Source: a virus
Reading direction: 5' to 3' (one strand)
DNA: 64,000 nucleotides
Virus record (IMG/VR): IMGVR_UViG_3300032287_003765
Location: 1-64,000 of that record
The notes under the pieces were generated by a model. The model saw nothing but the letters and a program-made list of their open reading frames with translations. It was not told where the DNA came from and searched no databases. This document shows positions 26,160 through 33,257 of the stretch, piece after piece (the stretch's first letter is position 1; each line of letters begins with the position of its first letter). The position numbers were made by a program, and so were the translations under genes.

Positions 26160-26462
26160 ATGAAACTAGAACTAGATCAGGTTTACACTCTCAAGATCGC
26201 CAATGGCGACGAAATAGTGGCAAAAATCACCGCAGAAGACGACACGTCCTACACCATCAGCAGGCCACTCACAGTAGTGCCTGGCAGAGAAGGCATACAG
26301 ATGATTTTCGCCCTGTTCACGGCAAATCCTGACAAATCTGTAACGGTAAATAAAAATCAAGTCAGTCTGATAGCATCAAGTAGAGACGAAGTGCAAGACA
26401 GTTATGTAGAAGCTACCACTGGGATCAAACCAGTTAGAAACAGCAAAATTTTGATGGGATAA
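26160..26462 (+). CDS. Sm-like small beta-barrel phage protein (conserved hypothetical)
   Basis: From the ATG at 26160 the protein has 100 residues. A start at 26118 would lie inside the glutaredoxin gene. The N terminus (VYTLKIANGDEIVAKITAEDD, then YTISRPLTVVPG) looks like an Sm/LSm-type strand pattern, and the C terminus reads SYVEATTGIKPV. I recall close relatives of unknown function in marine T4-like phages. RNA binding is possible if the fold is truly Sm-like. Confidence 0.75.
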   Translation: MKLELDQVYTLKIANGDEIVAKITAEDDTSYTISRPLTVVPGREGIQMIFALFTANPDKSVTVNKNQVSLIASSRDEVQDSYVEATTGIKPVRNSKILMG

Positions 26463-26465
26463 CAT

Positions 26466-26750
26466 GTGCCAGCGGTTCAACGTGTAGGAGATCAAAACAG
26501 CGCCGGAGGAGTTATCTTGAATGGTGATTCTTCGGTGTTGGTCAATGGACGAGCCATAGCCATACAAGGAGCCTCAGTAAGTGCCCATCCTTGTTGTGGT
26601 CGACGTGGTTGTCCGCCTACTCACTGCAATGCCAAAACCCAGGCCACATCATCGATTTTGGTAAATGGTGTGCCCTTGATCTTGACCAATGATATTGACA
26701 CATGCGGACATCCCCGTTCTGGCGGTAGCCCTGATGTTGTTATAGGATAA
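26466..26750 (+). CDS. PAAR-domain spike-tip protein
   Basis: This 94-residue PAAR protein caps the membrane-piercing spike of contractile tails (T4 gp5.4 type). It starts with GTG (PAVQRVGDQNSAGGVI) and shows typical PAAR features: VLVNGRAIAIQGASVSAHPC, metal-binding His and Cys (HPCCGRRGC, HCNA, CGHPR) and a closing GSPDVVIG. It implies a contractile tail (myovirus). Two tail-associated candidates follow at once. Confidence 0.92.
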   Translation: MPAVQRVGDQNSAGGVILNGDSSVLVNGRAIAIQGASVSAHPCCGRRGCPPTHCNAKTQATSSILVNGVPLILTNDIDTCGHPRSGGSPDVVIG

Positions 26751-26752
26751 TC

Positions 26753-27709
26753 ATGGCCACTGGATCACTGACAGCACTACAACTCAATGCGGCAGCAGGA
26801 TTACTACAAAATCAAGGCATATCCATTAATGCCAACTTATTGGCCAGCATATCAGATTATGAAAACACAGCATTAATATCTCCATTTCTTGATACCATTG
26901 ATGCAGGTAGCACAGGCAATATACTTTCGGCCAACACTATAAGCAGTTTGGATACTTTGGCCGCCAATACCTGTTCCGCACTGAGCAACAGTCTACCGCC
27001 GACATACAGCGGCCTTGGAGTTCAAATGACTGATGTGGTTTTGGCCCAAGCACAGGTTGATATTTGCAGCAACAATGTCAGCAAACTGACTCAGGCCGTG
27101 AATCAAGCACAAGGATACACAGGCCAGACCAGCACCTTTATCAACAGCGCAGTAAATTCTCAAACCTATCTTGGTAACACTTTTACCAACATGAACAACA
27201 TGATCACAGGTGGTGTTTCATCAATATCATCCGACATTGGTGCTTTTGGTTATGATCTTGTCAGATTAGGCCGTTTGATCAACTTAAAGGATCTGGGAAA
27301 TTTTGGCAGTCCATTGTCCTTGGTCCAGCAATTGTATGCTGTCACCGGAACCATTCCTACACTCAGTGTGGCATTTGTTGTAGCAGGAATCTCTCAAGAA
27401 ATTGTTCTTAATTTGACTAACCCTACAGTTACAGTTATAGATAGCACACAAAGACTCATGTATCGGGCCATGACAACGATCACTGGTGATACTTTGAGTC
27501 AGATCTTGTCAGTTCTGAATGTGACCACTATGGGCATTGAGACCATGGCTGATTTGTTAAATCCTTTGAAACTGTTTCCCAATAGTTTTCAGACTCTCAC
27601 AGCACCCACCGCCAATGGACCTGCGCTGATTTATACGAACTCCACTGGTTCAGTCAACACTGATTTGATCAATCAGTTACCACCATACGTGATCAGCAAC
27701 CTGGTATGA
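26753..27709 (+). CDS. tail-associated virion protein (candidate)
   Basis: The 318-residue protein is rich in Thr, Asn, Ser and Leu with few charges and no signal peptide. It looks like a long helical and beta mixture of the kind found in virion proteins (LTALQLNAAAGLLQNQGISI; SNNVSKLTQAVNQAQGYTG). It starts two bases after the PAAR stop and overlaps the next gene by 4 nt. The position suggests a baseplate or spike-associated component. I do not recognise the family with certainty. Confidence 0.65.
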   Translation: MATGSLTALQLNAAAGLLQNQGISINANLLASISDYENTALISPFLDTIDAGSTGNILSANTISSLDTLAANTCSALSNSLPPTYSGLGVQMTDVVLAQAQVDICSNNVSKLTQAVNQAQGYTGQTSTFINSAVNSQTYLGNTFTNMNNMITGGVSSISSDIGAFGYDLVRLGRLINLKDLGNFGSPLSLVQQLYAVTGTIPTLSVAFVVAGISQEIVLNLTNPTVTVIDSTQRLMYRAMTTITGDTLSQILSVLNVTTMGIETMADLLNPLKLFPNSFQTLTAPTANGPALIYTNSTGSVNTDLINQLPPYVISNLV

Positions 27710-28638
27710 TAGCCTACGATAGACTCAGTCAGATAGTGCCTGCAGATCAGGCTTTGGCGGCCAAAGCCCTAGCCACGAGCCTGCAACAAATCAGCGGCAT
27801 TACAAACATGACTTTACCGGTGTTGGTCAATGCAGTAAGTCGTTTACAAACCACGGCCAATCTCAATCAAATTTCAAGTTTGACACAAGCAGTGCCAAGT
27901 TCAGTGGCCAATTATCTGTCAAACATAGCCGGAACAGACGGACAACAAATAGTGATTTGTGATGTGTTGGGCATAGCGGCTGGATATCAAGTGGCGGAAT
28001 ATTTTGCCAATACTGTCGCGACCTTGGCCAATACCAATGTGACATATTTGACCTCAGTGTATCAAACCATGGACAGCGTGGTAGGTAACGTTTACGGTGA
28101 TCCGGTAGCGGGGCCGGTGACCATACCTGGTGGTCAACCAGCGGCCGGTGTATACACAGCCACAACTGACGGTATGGGTAATGTGTTGGTAAATGCAGCC
28201 GAAGCAGCCTTCACTGGTTCCGGCGGCGACACACCGCCCACTGGTGCGGGGTTGATTCCAGTGGCAGTAATTGAAATAGCCAATATTGCCTCCAACAACA
28301 GTTCACAAGTGTCCATTATGAATTCCAATTTCAGTTCCATGGCCTCTCAGGTGCAAAAAGAACAACAACTGCAAGCAGCCATACAGATTGATTTTGCAAA
28401 TCTTGTGGCTAACAATGGACCCACAGTTTATAGTTTGATTTACAATTTGCCCTCTTATGGTCAACAAACAGAACCAGGTGGCATGTCTGAGTTTTGGACC
28501 GGCGTGGCCAATATAGATACTTTCACTGGGCAGGCTGTTGTTGCCACATTGAGAGAAGGCGTTAATCAGGCCGCACTCACGCAGGCCGGAATACAAACCA
28601 ATGCAGTGGTTCCGGCAACGCCCAACACATCAAATTAA
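27706..28638 (+). CDS. tail-associated virion protein (candidate)
   Basis: This 310-residue protein resembles its upstream neighbour in composition (Ala, Gln, Asn, Thr-rich). It has a Gly/Pro loop in the middle (GDPVAGPVTIPGGQPAAG, about 126-143) and a helical C-terminal half. The start overlaps the previous stop (ATGA), so the two are translated together and may form one complex. There is no recognised domain. It is the last gene before a late-type promoter. Confidence 0.65.
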   Translation: MIAYDRLSQIVPADQALAAKALATSLQQISGITNMTLPVLVNAVSRLQTTANLNQISSLTQAVPSSVANYLSNIAGTDGQQIVICDVLGIAAGYQVAEYFANTVATLANTNVTYLTSVYQTMDSVVGNVYGDPVAGPVTIPGGQPAAGVYTATTDGMGNVLVNAAEAAFTGSGGDTPPTGAGLIPVAVIEIANIASNNSSQVSIMNSNFSSMASQVQKEQQLQAAIQIDFANLVANNGPTVYSLIYNLPSYGQQTEPGGMSEFWTGVANIDTFTGQAVVATLREGVNQAALTQAGIQTNAVVPATPNTSN

Positions 28639-28672
28639 CCAAAAAAATCAACCCGTAGAACTACTAAGGCGT

Positions 28673-28704
28673 TAAATAAGTAGATGGTCGGATTCTCCGA
28701 TCAT
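28673..28704 (+). promoter_or_regulatory. TAAATAA late motif with 5' hairpin
   Basis: TAAATAA at 28673-28679 is followed by a 9-bp stem (ATGGTCGGA 28684-28692, TCCGATCAT 28696-28704, one mismatch). The hairpin would sit at the very 5' end of the message for the gene at 28730. Confidence 0.5.
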
Positions 28705-28729
28705 TTATTAACTTTCGAAAGGAAATACC

Positions 28730-28870
28730 ATGAAAGCATTACTCGCAATCGTAGCATCCGCATTTGCATTATCAGTAGCCGCTCAAACGGCTCCAGCAAA
28801 GAAAGAAGAGCCAAAGAAAGAAGCCGCTAAACCAGCTGCTCCTGCTGCTAAGCCAGCTGAAAAGAAGTAA
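28730..28870 (+). CDS. small secreted Ala/Lys/Pro-rich protein
   Basis: This 46-residue protein begins with a clear signal peptide (MKALLAIVASAFALSVAA, cleavage likely before Gln19). A mature part of only Ala, Pro, Lys and Glu follows, in repeats like KKEEPKKE and KPAAPAAKPAEKK. It has a strong GAAAGGAAAT ribosome site, a late motif and hairpin upstream and a terminator behind, so it is probably made in quantity. The function is unknown. A periplasmic lysine-rich peptide could bind envelope polymers or DNA. A non-exported gene at 55703 has a similar tail. Confidence 0.75.
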   Translation: MKALLAIVASAFALSVAAQTAPAKKEEPKKEAAKPAAPAAKPAEKK

Positions 28871-28890
28871 TCTTTACACTTTTCAATCCA

Positions 28891-28919
28891 AACCCTGCCT
28901 AAGGCAGGGTTTGTTTTTT
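28891..28919 (+). terminator. rho-independent terminator
   Basis: AACCCTGCC and GGCAGGGTT pair around TAA, followed by a T-rich tail. Confidence 0.92.
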
Positions 28920-28936
28920 CGTAACACAACTGTAAC
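28919..28936 (+). promoter_or_regulatory. Pho-box-like repeat pair
   Basis: TCGTAAC-ACAA-CTGTAAC: two 7-bp direct repeats separated by 4 bp, the layout of PhoB sites (consensus CTGTCAT repeats). It lies 22 nt before the plcP-like gene. The repeats deviate from CTGTCAT, so this box is weaker evidence than the one at 30903. Confidence 0.5.
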
Positions 28937-28941
28937 ACACG

Positions 28942-28967
28942 GGCCTGTAAATAATGTATGACAGGCC
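28942..28967 (+). other. inverted repeat around the plcP start codon
   Basis: GGCCTGT (28942-28948) pairs with ACAGGCC (28961-28967). The 12-nt loop holds the ATG at 28958. A TAAATAA motif (28948-28954) overlaps it. In RNA the stem could present or hide the start codon. Confidence 0.4.
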
Positions 28968-29782
28968 GCACTTACAGATCAATATTCATTTCAGATGTGC
29001 ACCTTGGTACCAAGGACTGCAAGGCTGAGCAACTCAACAACTTTCTCAAACACCACACCTGCGAAACACTTTATCTTGTGGGTGACATCATCGATGCCTG
29101 GAAGATACAACAGAACAAATGGCGTTGGAAACAGAGCCATACCAATGTGATCCGTAGAGTGTTGGGTCATGCCAAGCGTGGCACACGTGTTATCTATGTT
29201 GCTGGCAATCATGACGAATTTCTCAGACCACTCATACCCTATGGCATAGGATTTGGCATGGTGGAAGTGGTCAATCAAGCCGAACACATAGGTCTGGACG
29301 GACGCCACTATCTGGTCACACACGGCGACCTGTTTGATGGCATCACAAGGATCACACCTTGGCTGAGTTTCTTGGGTGATAGGCTGTATGATTTTGTGCT
29401 GAACTTGAACAGCAGATTCAACTGGCTACGTCATAGGCTGGGATTTGGCTACTGGAGTTTGAGCAAATTTTTAAAGTATCGTGTGAAAAAAGCCGTGGAC
29501 TTTGTGTTTCAGTTTGAACGCAACTTGGCCGCATACTGCAAGAAGCGTGGATTTGATGGAGTGATCTGCGGACACATACATCATGCAGAAATCCGCGACA
29601 TAGATGGTGTTGCCTACATGAACGATGGCGACTGGGTAGAGTCAATGACTGCCCTGGTTGAACATCATGATGGAAGGTGGGAAATAGTTACATGGACCAA
29701 GGAGACAGATGATGTGGTTGCTGATGTTGATAGCAGTTCACGTGAACAATCCCCAAGACGTGCCCGGAAGAGCAAGCATTGA
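28958..29782 (+). CDS. plcP: PlcP-type phospholipase C (metallophosphoesterase)
   Basis: This 274-residue calcineurin-fold enzyme closely resembles PlcP, which removes the head group of phospholipids during phosphate starvation so that diacylglycerol can become glycolipid. Metal-binding motifs are DVH (13-15), GD (42-43), GNHD (83-86), HGD (122-124) and GHIH (205-208). Family-specific stretches are WRWKQSHTNVIRRVL and YWSLSKFLKYRVKKAV. Such proteins are often misnamed LpxH (UDP-2,3-diacylglucosamine hydrolase), the alternative call. Its partner glycosyltransferase follows, and a Pho-like box precedes it. It acts on the inner face of the membrane. Confidence 0.85.
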   Translation: MTGRTYRSIFISDVHLGTKDCKAEQLNNFLKHHTCETLYLVGDIIDAWKIQQNKWRWKQSHTNVIRRVLGHAKRGTRVIYVAGNHDEFLRPLIPYGIGFGMVEVVNQAEHIGLDGRHYLVTHGDLFDGITRITPWLSFLGDRLYDFVLNLNSRFNWLRHRLGFGYWSLSKFLKYRVKKAVDFVFQFERNLAAYCKKRGFDGVICGHIHHAEIRDIDGVAYMNDGDWVESMTALVEHHDGRWEIVTWTKETDDVVADVDSSSREQSPRRARKSKH

Positions 29783-29885
29783 GTTCGCCACCGAAGCAGA
29801 ATGCGTGCGAGCACAGGCCACAGTGGCCTATTGGCTCAAGTTTGACAGTTTCAAGGTAGTCACACAATGTCAAAAACGATCCTGA
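29724..29885 (+). CDS. small hypothetical protein between plcP and the glycosyltransferase
   Basis: A 53-residue frame (MLIAVHVNNPQDVPGRAS, then ATVAYWLKFDSFKVV) starts inside the end of plcP and runs 19 nt into the glycosyltransferase gene. It accounts for the otherwise empty 84-nt gap between the two genes and would couple them. The codons look ordinary for this genome. I know no homolog. Confidence 0.5.
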   Translation: MLIAVHVNNPQDVPGRASIEFATEAECVRAQATVAYWLKFDSFKVVTQCQKRS

Positions 29886-30874
29886 TCATAACTGACAATG
29901 TGCCCGGTCAAATCAACGGTGTGGTCACAACTTTCCGGAACCTGGAAGATTGCGCTGACCGTGACGGTTATCGTGTTGTTTATGTTGATCCCTCTCAGTT
30001 CCCTAATGTTGCTTGCCCTGGTTATGCTGAAGTTCGCTTGTCGTGGCCGCACGGTATCAGTAAAAAAATTAAGGCGCTACGTCCAGACTTTATACACATC
30101 GCTACGGAAGGTCCGGTAGGTTTTTTCGCCCGCTGGTGGTGCGAACGTAACCATATTCCTTACAATACAAGTTACCACACGGACTTTGCCAAGTTTTTGA
30201 AACGCATGTATCATGTTCCGGAGTCTTGGACCTGGTGGTATCTGCGTTGGTTTCATAAAAATAGTCAACGTGTGTTGGTCACAACTGCCAGCATCGAACA
30301 CGAGTTGACCGATCGTGGTTTTTCGAATCTTTGTGTCTGGACTCGCGGTGTGGACCGCACCTATTTCTCCAGCAGTCTGCGAACTGGTTCCAATGTTAGA
30401 CCCGTGCTGCTCAGCGTGGGACGTGTGTCAAAAGAAAAAGGTCTGGATGATTTCTGTCGGCTGGACATGCCATGGTGTGAAAAAATCGTAGTAGGCGATG
30501 GTCCTTATCGAGCCGAACTAGAACGCAGATACCCCACGGTGAAATTTGTGGGCGCACAACGTGGTCTGGAACTGGCCAGTTACTATGCACAGGCTGATGT
30601 GTTTGTGTTCACCAGTCGAGCTGATACCTTTGGTGTGGTCAACATCGAAGCCCTGGCCTGCGGCACTCCGGTGGCAGCATATCCTGTGCCTGGGCCCATA
30701 GACATAGTAGAATCTGGTGTAACAGGATATCTAGACTGGAATTTGTCCCATGCTGTGGAACGCTGTTTCACTCTGGATCGCGATCAAGTAGAACTGGCCA
30801 GCCTGCGTTGGACCTGGGACAAATGCTGGCGCATATTCCGTGACAATCTAGTAGAAGCAAATCGGGCACAATGA
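29867..30874 (+). CDS. Agt-type GT4 glycosyltransferase (glycolipid synthesis)
   Basis: This 335-residue GT-B enzyme resembles the glycosyltransferase linked to PlcP in alphaproteobacterial lipid remodelling, which adds a sugar to diacylglycerol. Marks are ITDNVPGQINGVVTTF (about 7-22), HIATEGPVGFFARWW (about 76-90), the NTSYHTDFAKFL acceptor side, SVGRVSKEKGLDDF (about 183-196), VVGDGP, and FTSRADTFGVVNIEALACG (about 246-264) with the E-x7-E region. It would use the diacylglycerol released by PlcP. The sugar (glucose or glucuronate) cannot be told by eye. SqdX/PimB-like lipid transferases are alternatives. Confidence 0.82.
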   Translation: MSKTILIITDNVPGQINGVVTTFRNLEDCADRDGYRVVYVDPSQFPNVACPGYAEVRLSWPHGISKKIKALRPDFIHIATEGPVGFFARWWCERNHIPYNTSYHTDFAKFLKRMYHVPESWTWWYLRWFHKNSQRVLVTTASIEHELTDRGFSNLCVWTRGVDRTYFSSSLRTGSNVRPVLLSVGRVSKEKGLDDFCRLDMPWCEKIVVGDGPYRAELERRYPTVKFVGAQRGLELASYYAQADVFVFTSRADTFGVVNIEALACGTPVAAYPVPGPIDIVESGVTGYLDWNLSHAVERCFTLDRDQVELASLRWTWDKCWRIFRDNLVEANRAQ

Positions 30875-30902
30875 TCAGGTGTCGCCGGAGCCGTAACCGG
30901 AC

Positions 30903-30931
30903 ATGTCATAAAACTGTAACAAAATTGTAAT
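30903..30931 (+). promoter_or_regulatory. Pho box (three direct repeats) upstream of pstS
   Basis: ATGTCAT-AAAA-CTGTAAC-AAAA-TTGTAAT: three 7-bp repeats with 4-bp AT spacers, closely matching the PhoB-binding pattern. They end 44 nt before the pstS start codon, the right place for activation by the host PhoB. Confidence 0.78.
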
Positions 30932-30975
30932 TAAGTAAAAGTGTGCCTTCGCACAACAACTATCAAGGAGATCCA

Positions 30976-31983
30976 ATGAAAAAGTTTTTAGCCGCTGTAT
31001 TGACTGTATTAGCGACTACAGTGTCTGCCACCGAAATCACAGGAGCAGGTGCCACATTCCCATTTCCCATCTACTCGCAATGGTCAGTGGATTATCAAAA
31101 AATCACCGGTGTCAAGCTCAACTATCAGAGCATTGGTAGCTCGGGTGGTATCAAGCAGATCCGTGCCGGCACAGTTCACTTTGGTGCCACCGACGCACCC
31201 ATGAATGTAGCAGATCTAGCCCAGGCCGGCTTGATCCAGTTTCCTACCGTCCTAGGCGGTGTGGTTCCTATCATAAACCTTGATGGTTTTAAACCTGGTG
31301 AACTACAGATCACAGGCGCAGTCTTGGCAGATATCTATCTTGGAACTATATCTAAATGGAACGATGCTCGAATTGCAGCCTTGAATCCTGGCAAGACCTT
31401 GCCTGATCAGGCCATTACCGTGGTGCATCGTGCTGATGGAAGTGGAACAACATTCATCTTTACCGACTACTTGAACGAAGTGTCAAAGACCTGGGCTGAA
31501 CGCATGGGCAAAGGTGCCGCTGTAAAATGGATTCCAGCCACAGCCGTGGGCGGCAAAGGCAACGAAGGTGTGGCCGCTGTGGTCAACCGTGTCAAAGGTT
31601 CCATAGGTTATGTGGAATATGCCTATGCCAAGAAAAACAACATTCCTCACGTGAAGATGCAGAATCGTGATGGACGATATGTGCAACCAGATGACACGAC
31701 TTTTGCCGCGGCTGCCCGGGATGCTGAATGGTTCAAGACTCCAGGCATGGGCATCAGCCTGGTGAATCAACGGGGTGCTGATGCTTGGCCCATCACAGGT
31801 GCCACGTTTGTGTTGGTATATCGTGAACCCAAGGACGTCAAAGCCACACAAGAAGTTCTCAAGTTCTTTGCTTATGCCTGGGACAAGGGTGGCAAGAGTG
31901 CTCTTGATCTAGACTATGTTCCCCTGCCCAAGGCAGTCACAGATCGTATCCGTAGCGAGCAGTGGGCTTTGATCAAAAAATAA
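30976..31983 (+). CDS. pstS: phosphate ABC transporter substrate-binding protein PstS
   Basis: This 335-residue periplasmic protein binds phosphate for the PstABC importer of the host. It has a signal peptide (KKFLAAVLTVLATTVSA, cleavage near residue 19). Phosphate-contact regions are visible: GAGATFPFPIYSQW, SIGSSGGIKQI (about 53-63), TDAPM and RADGSGTTFIFTDYL (about 149-163). The start at 30976 has a perfect AAGGAGATCC ribosome site. No pstA, pstB or pstC is in the window, so it must work with the host transporter. PstS is a known gene of marine phages; linkage to plcP and agt is the new element. Confidence 0.96.
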   Translation: MKKFLAAVLTVLATTVSATEITGAGATFPFPIYSQWSVDYQKITGVKLNYQSIGSSGGIKQIRAGTVHFGATDAPMNVADLAQAGLIQFPTVLGGVVPIINLDGFKPGELQITGAVLADIYLGTISKWNDARIAALNPGKTLPDQAITVVHRADGSGTTFIFTDYLNEVSKTWAERMGKGAAVKWIPATAVGGKGNEGVAAVVNRVKGSIGYVEYAYAKKNNIPHVKMQNRDGRYVQPDDTTFAAAARDAEWFKTPGMGISLVNQRGADAWPITGATFVLVYREPKDVKATQEVLKFFAYAWDKGGKSALDLDYVPLPKAVTDRIRSEQWALIKK

Positions 31984-31993
31984 TGGTGCCAAT

Positions 31994-32010
31994 CTGGGTT
32001 AAATACCCAG
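31994..32010 (+). promoter_or_regulatory. palindromic TAAATAC site before a gene fragment
   Basis: CTGGGT-TAAAT-ACCCAG is a perfect inverted repeat containing the TAAATAC motif and ending right at the ATG at 32011. Confidence 0.35.
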
Positions 32011-32151
32011 ATGCGACCAGTAGCAATCTTACAACATCAACTACCAGAAAATGCCGCTTATCTGACCACATGGTTGGAGCGGCATCGTGTTGACTATGTC
32101 ATATTCAACGCCGGCGCCAACCAGGGTAGGTTAGTGAACACTAACCAATAA
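32011..32151 (+). pseudogene. N-terminal fragment of a class I glutamine amidotransferase-like gene
   Basis: The 46-codon frame (MRPVAILQHQLPENAAYL, then WLERHRVDYVIFNAGAN) looks like the first beta-alpha-beta unit of GATase class I proteins, which run to about 230 residues. The catalytic Cys/His/Glu part is missing. The frame ends at a stop created inside a perfect inverted repeat (32129-32146). It is probably a truncated remnant, though a short functional peptide is possible. Confidence 0.5.
32129..32146 (+). repeat. inverted repeat, copy 1 (GTTAGTG-CACTAAC family)
   Basis: GGTTAGTG-AA-CACTAACC is a perfect 18-bp palindrome 27 nt before a sigma70-like promoter. An almost identical palindrome lies before the promoter at 62222. 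Confidence 0.7.
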
Positions 32152-32172
32152 ATCCTAAGTCCGGGACAATGG

Positions 32173-32201
32173 TTGACCATTAATGATATTTCGGTTATAA
32201 T
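32173..32201 (+). promoter_or_regulatory. sigma70-like promoter
   Basis: TTGACC (32173-32178), 17-bp spacer, TATAAT (32196-32201). The -10 context CGGTTATAATGTATGTATAG is repeated exactly at 63667-63686. Confidence 0.85.
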
Positions 32202-32230
32202 GTATGTATAGTTAAAAATTAGGAGCAACA

Positions 32231-32497
32231 ATGTATATAGGAATGTTAGAACCCACAGAACAAGAAAAGATCGTCCAGGCCCTGCGTGGCGAACAGTTTG
32301 ATCGCAAACTCCATGGTGGTTTATTTGATCGTGGCAGTGCAGATTCATACTATGGCCGTCCCTGTGATCCACACTACTGGCCCGAAGGCACAGGGCATGG
32401 TAACAAGGTCACAGAACTCAATGCCGCTGAAATTGAGGAGTATTTGGCCGGTTACGATTGGAACGAGAAGTATGGCAACAAAAAGTCGTGGGATTGA
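32231..32497 (+). CDS. small hypothetical early protein
   Basis: The 88-residue hydrophilic protein (MYIGMLEPTEQEKIVQALRG; SYYGRPCDPHYWPEGTGHG) is preceded by an AGGAGCAAC ribosome site and a strong promoter. It has no recognisable domain. The organisation (own promoter, small size, early-type -35/-10) suggests an early host-interaction protein. Confidence 0.75.
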   Translation: MYIGMLEPTEQEKIVQALRGEQFDRKLHGGLFDRGSADSYYGRPCDPHYWPEGTGHGNKVTELNAAEIEEYLAGYDWNEKYGNKKSWD

Positions 32498-32522
32498 CCA
32501 GAAAAGGCCCATTTGTTATAAT
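32494..32522 (+). promoter_or_regulatory. sigma70-like promoter
   Basis: TTGACC (32494-32499), 17-bp spacer, extended -10 TG-T-TATAAT (32517-32522). It overlaps the end of the previous gene. Confidence 0.85.
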
Positions 32523-32551
32523 AGTATTATACACACTAAAGGAGCGATACA

Positions 32552-32887
32552 ATGGCACACAGCGATTTTGCAGACTTATCAGTGGATGAATTGCAGAGCT
32601 ACTACAGCGATTTCCACAAGGATTTCCACGGGTGGCGCCCACGTGGTGCCACACCAGAGCAGTGGCGTGATCGTGGTTTTTTGGTAGCACAGATCAATGG
32701 TATCCATGCCGCCTTGGATGCCATGAAGAATACCGAATCGGGTCGTGCAGAATTGCGTGAGGCCGGATGGGTCGTTGAAGATGAACCCGAAGTCGTCGAT
32801 CCACGGGAATATGCTGAATGGTGTGCCGACGCTGATGCAGAGTTTCTTGGCCGGATGCACAGTCGCTATGCTGGGGAGGTCGTGTAA
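32552..32887 (+). CDS. hypothetical acidic early protein
   Basis: The 111-residue acidic protein (FADLSVDELQSYYSDFHKDF, then VAQINGIHAALDAMK) is helical with no known domain. The ribosome site is AAAGGAGCG. It shares its last base with the next small gene and starts a chain of five overlapping small genes. Confidence 0.75.
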   Translation: MAHSDFADLSVDELQSYYSDFHKDFHGWRPRGATPEQWRDRGFLVAQINGIHAALDAMKNTESGRAELREAGWVVEDEPEVVDPREYAEWCADADAEFLGRMHSRYAGEVV

Positions 32888-33039
32888 TGGGATTCTTCAA
32901 AGACATAGAAATCGAAATCATGGAGTGGCAGGCACTTGGCCGCACCCAGGCGGAAACTTACATCTACTTCAAAGATTATGTAACCCAGGAAGATGTGGCT
33001 CGTATCTTTGCCCAAGACTATGATCTGGATCCTACATGA
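32887..33039 (+). CDS. small hypothetical protein (50 aa)
   Basis: The 50-codon frame MGFFKDIEIEIMEWQALGRT starts at the shared A of the previous stop and overlaps the next start (ATGATG). It fills the gap between two neighbours exactly, which supports it. It is acidic, with no known domain. Confidence 0.65.
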   Translation: MGFFKDIEIEIMEWQALGRTQAETYIYFKDYVTQEDVARIFAQDYDLDPT

Positions 33040-33257
33040 TGTACCAAGACGATTTTAAAGATCCTCCCAGCGACAATCGCAAACAACAAATATTGTATAA
33101 CATCAAGCAAACCTTGACCCGTGATCAGATCATGACCTTTGTGGGTGGCTTGCATGAAACACAGATGGAATTGATTGAAGCCGTGGTAAGTAGTCGTGAA
33201 CGCCAGGGATTTCCAGAAGCCACAGCCGCAATCAAGCGGATCATGGAGATGGAGTAA
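33036..33257 (+). CDS. small hypothetical protein
   Basis: The 73-residue protein (DNRKQQILYNIKQTLTRDQI; GGLHETQMELIEAVVSSRER) is helical and acidic and resembles small regulators in size, but shows no DNA-binding motif I can name. It shares one base with the next gene. Confidence 0.7.
   Translation: MMYQDDFKDPPSDNRKQQILYNIKQTLTRDQIMTFVGGLHETQMELIEAVVSSRERQGFPEATAAIKRIMEME

Noticed and set aside
26753-28638. One virion gene split by a frameshift
   Set aside because: The two proteins have separate starts and a normal ATGA overlap; neither looks like half of one domain.
28958-29782. LpxH (lipid A biosynthesis) as the main call
   Set aside because: The family-specific stretches and the adjoining lipid glycosyltransferase, Pho-like box and pstS fit PlcP better; LpxH is kept as the alternative.
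29724-29885. Frameshifted continuation of plcP into the glycosyltransferase gene
   Set aside because: Both genes are full length with intact motifs; the extra frame is better read as a separate small gene or as chance.
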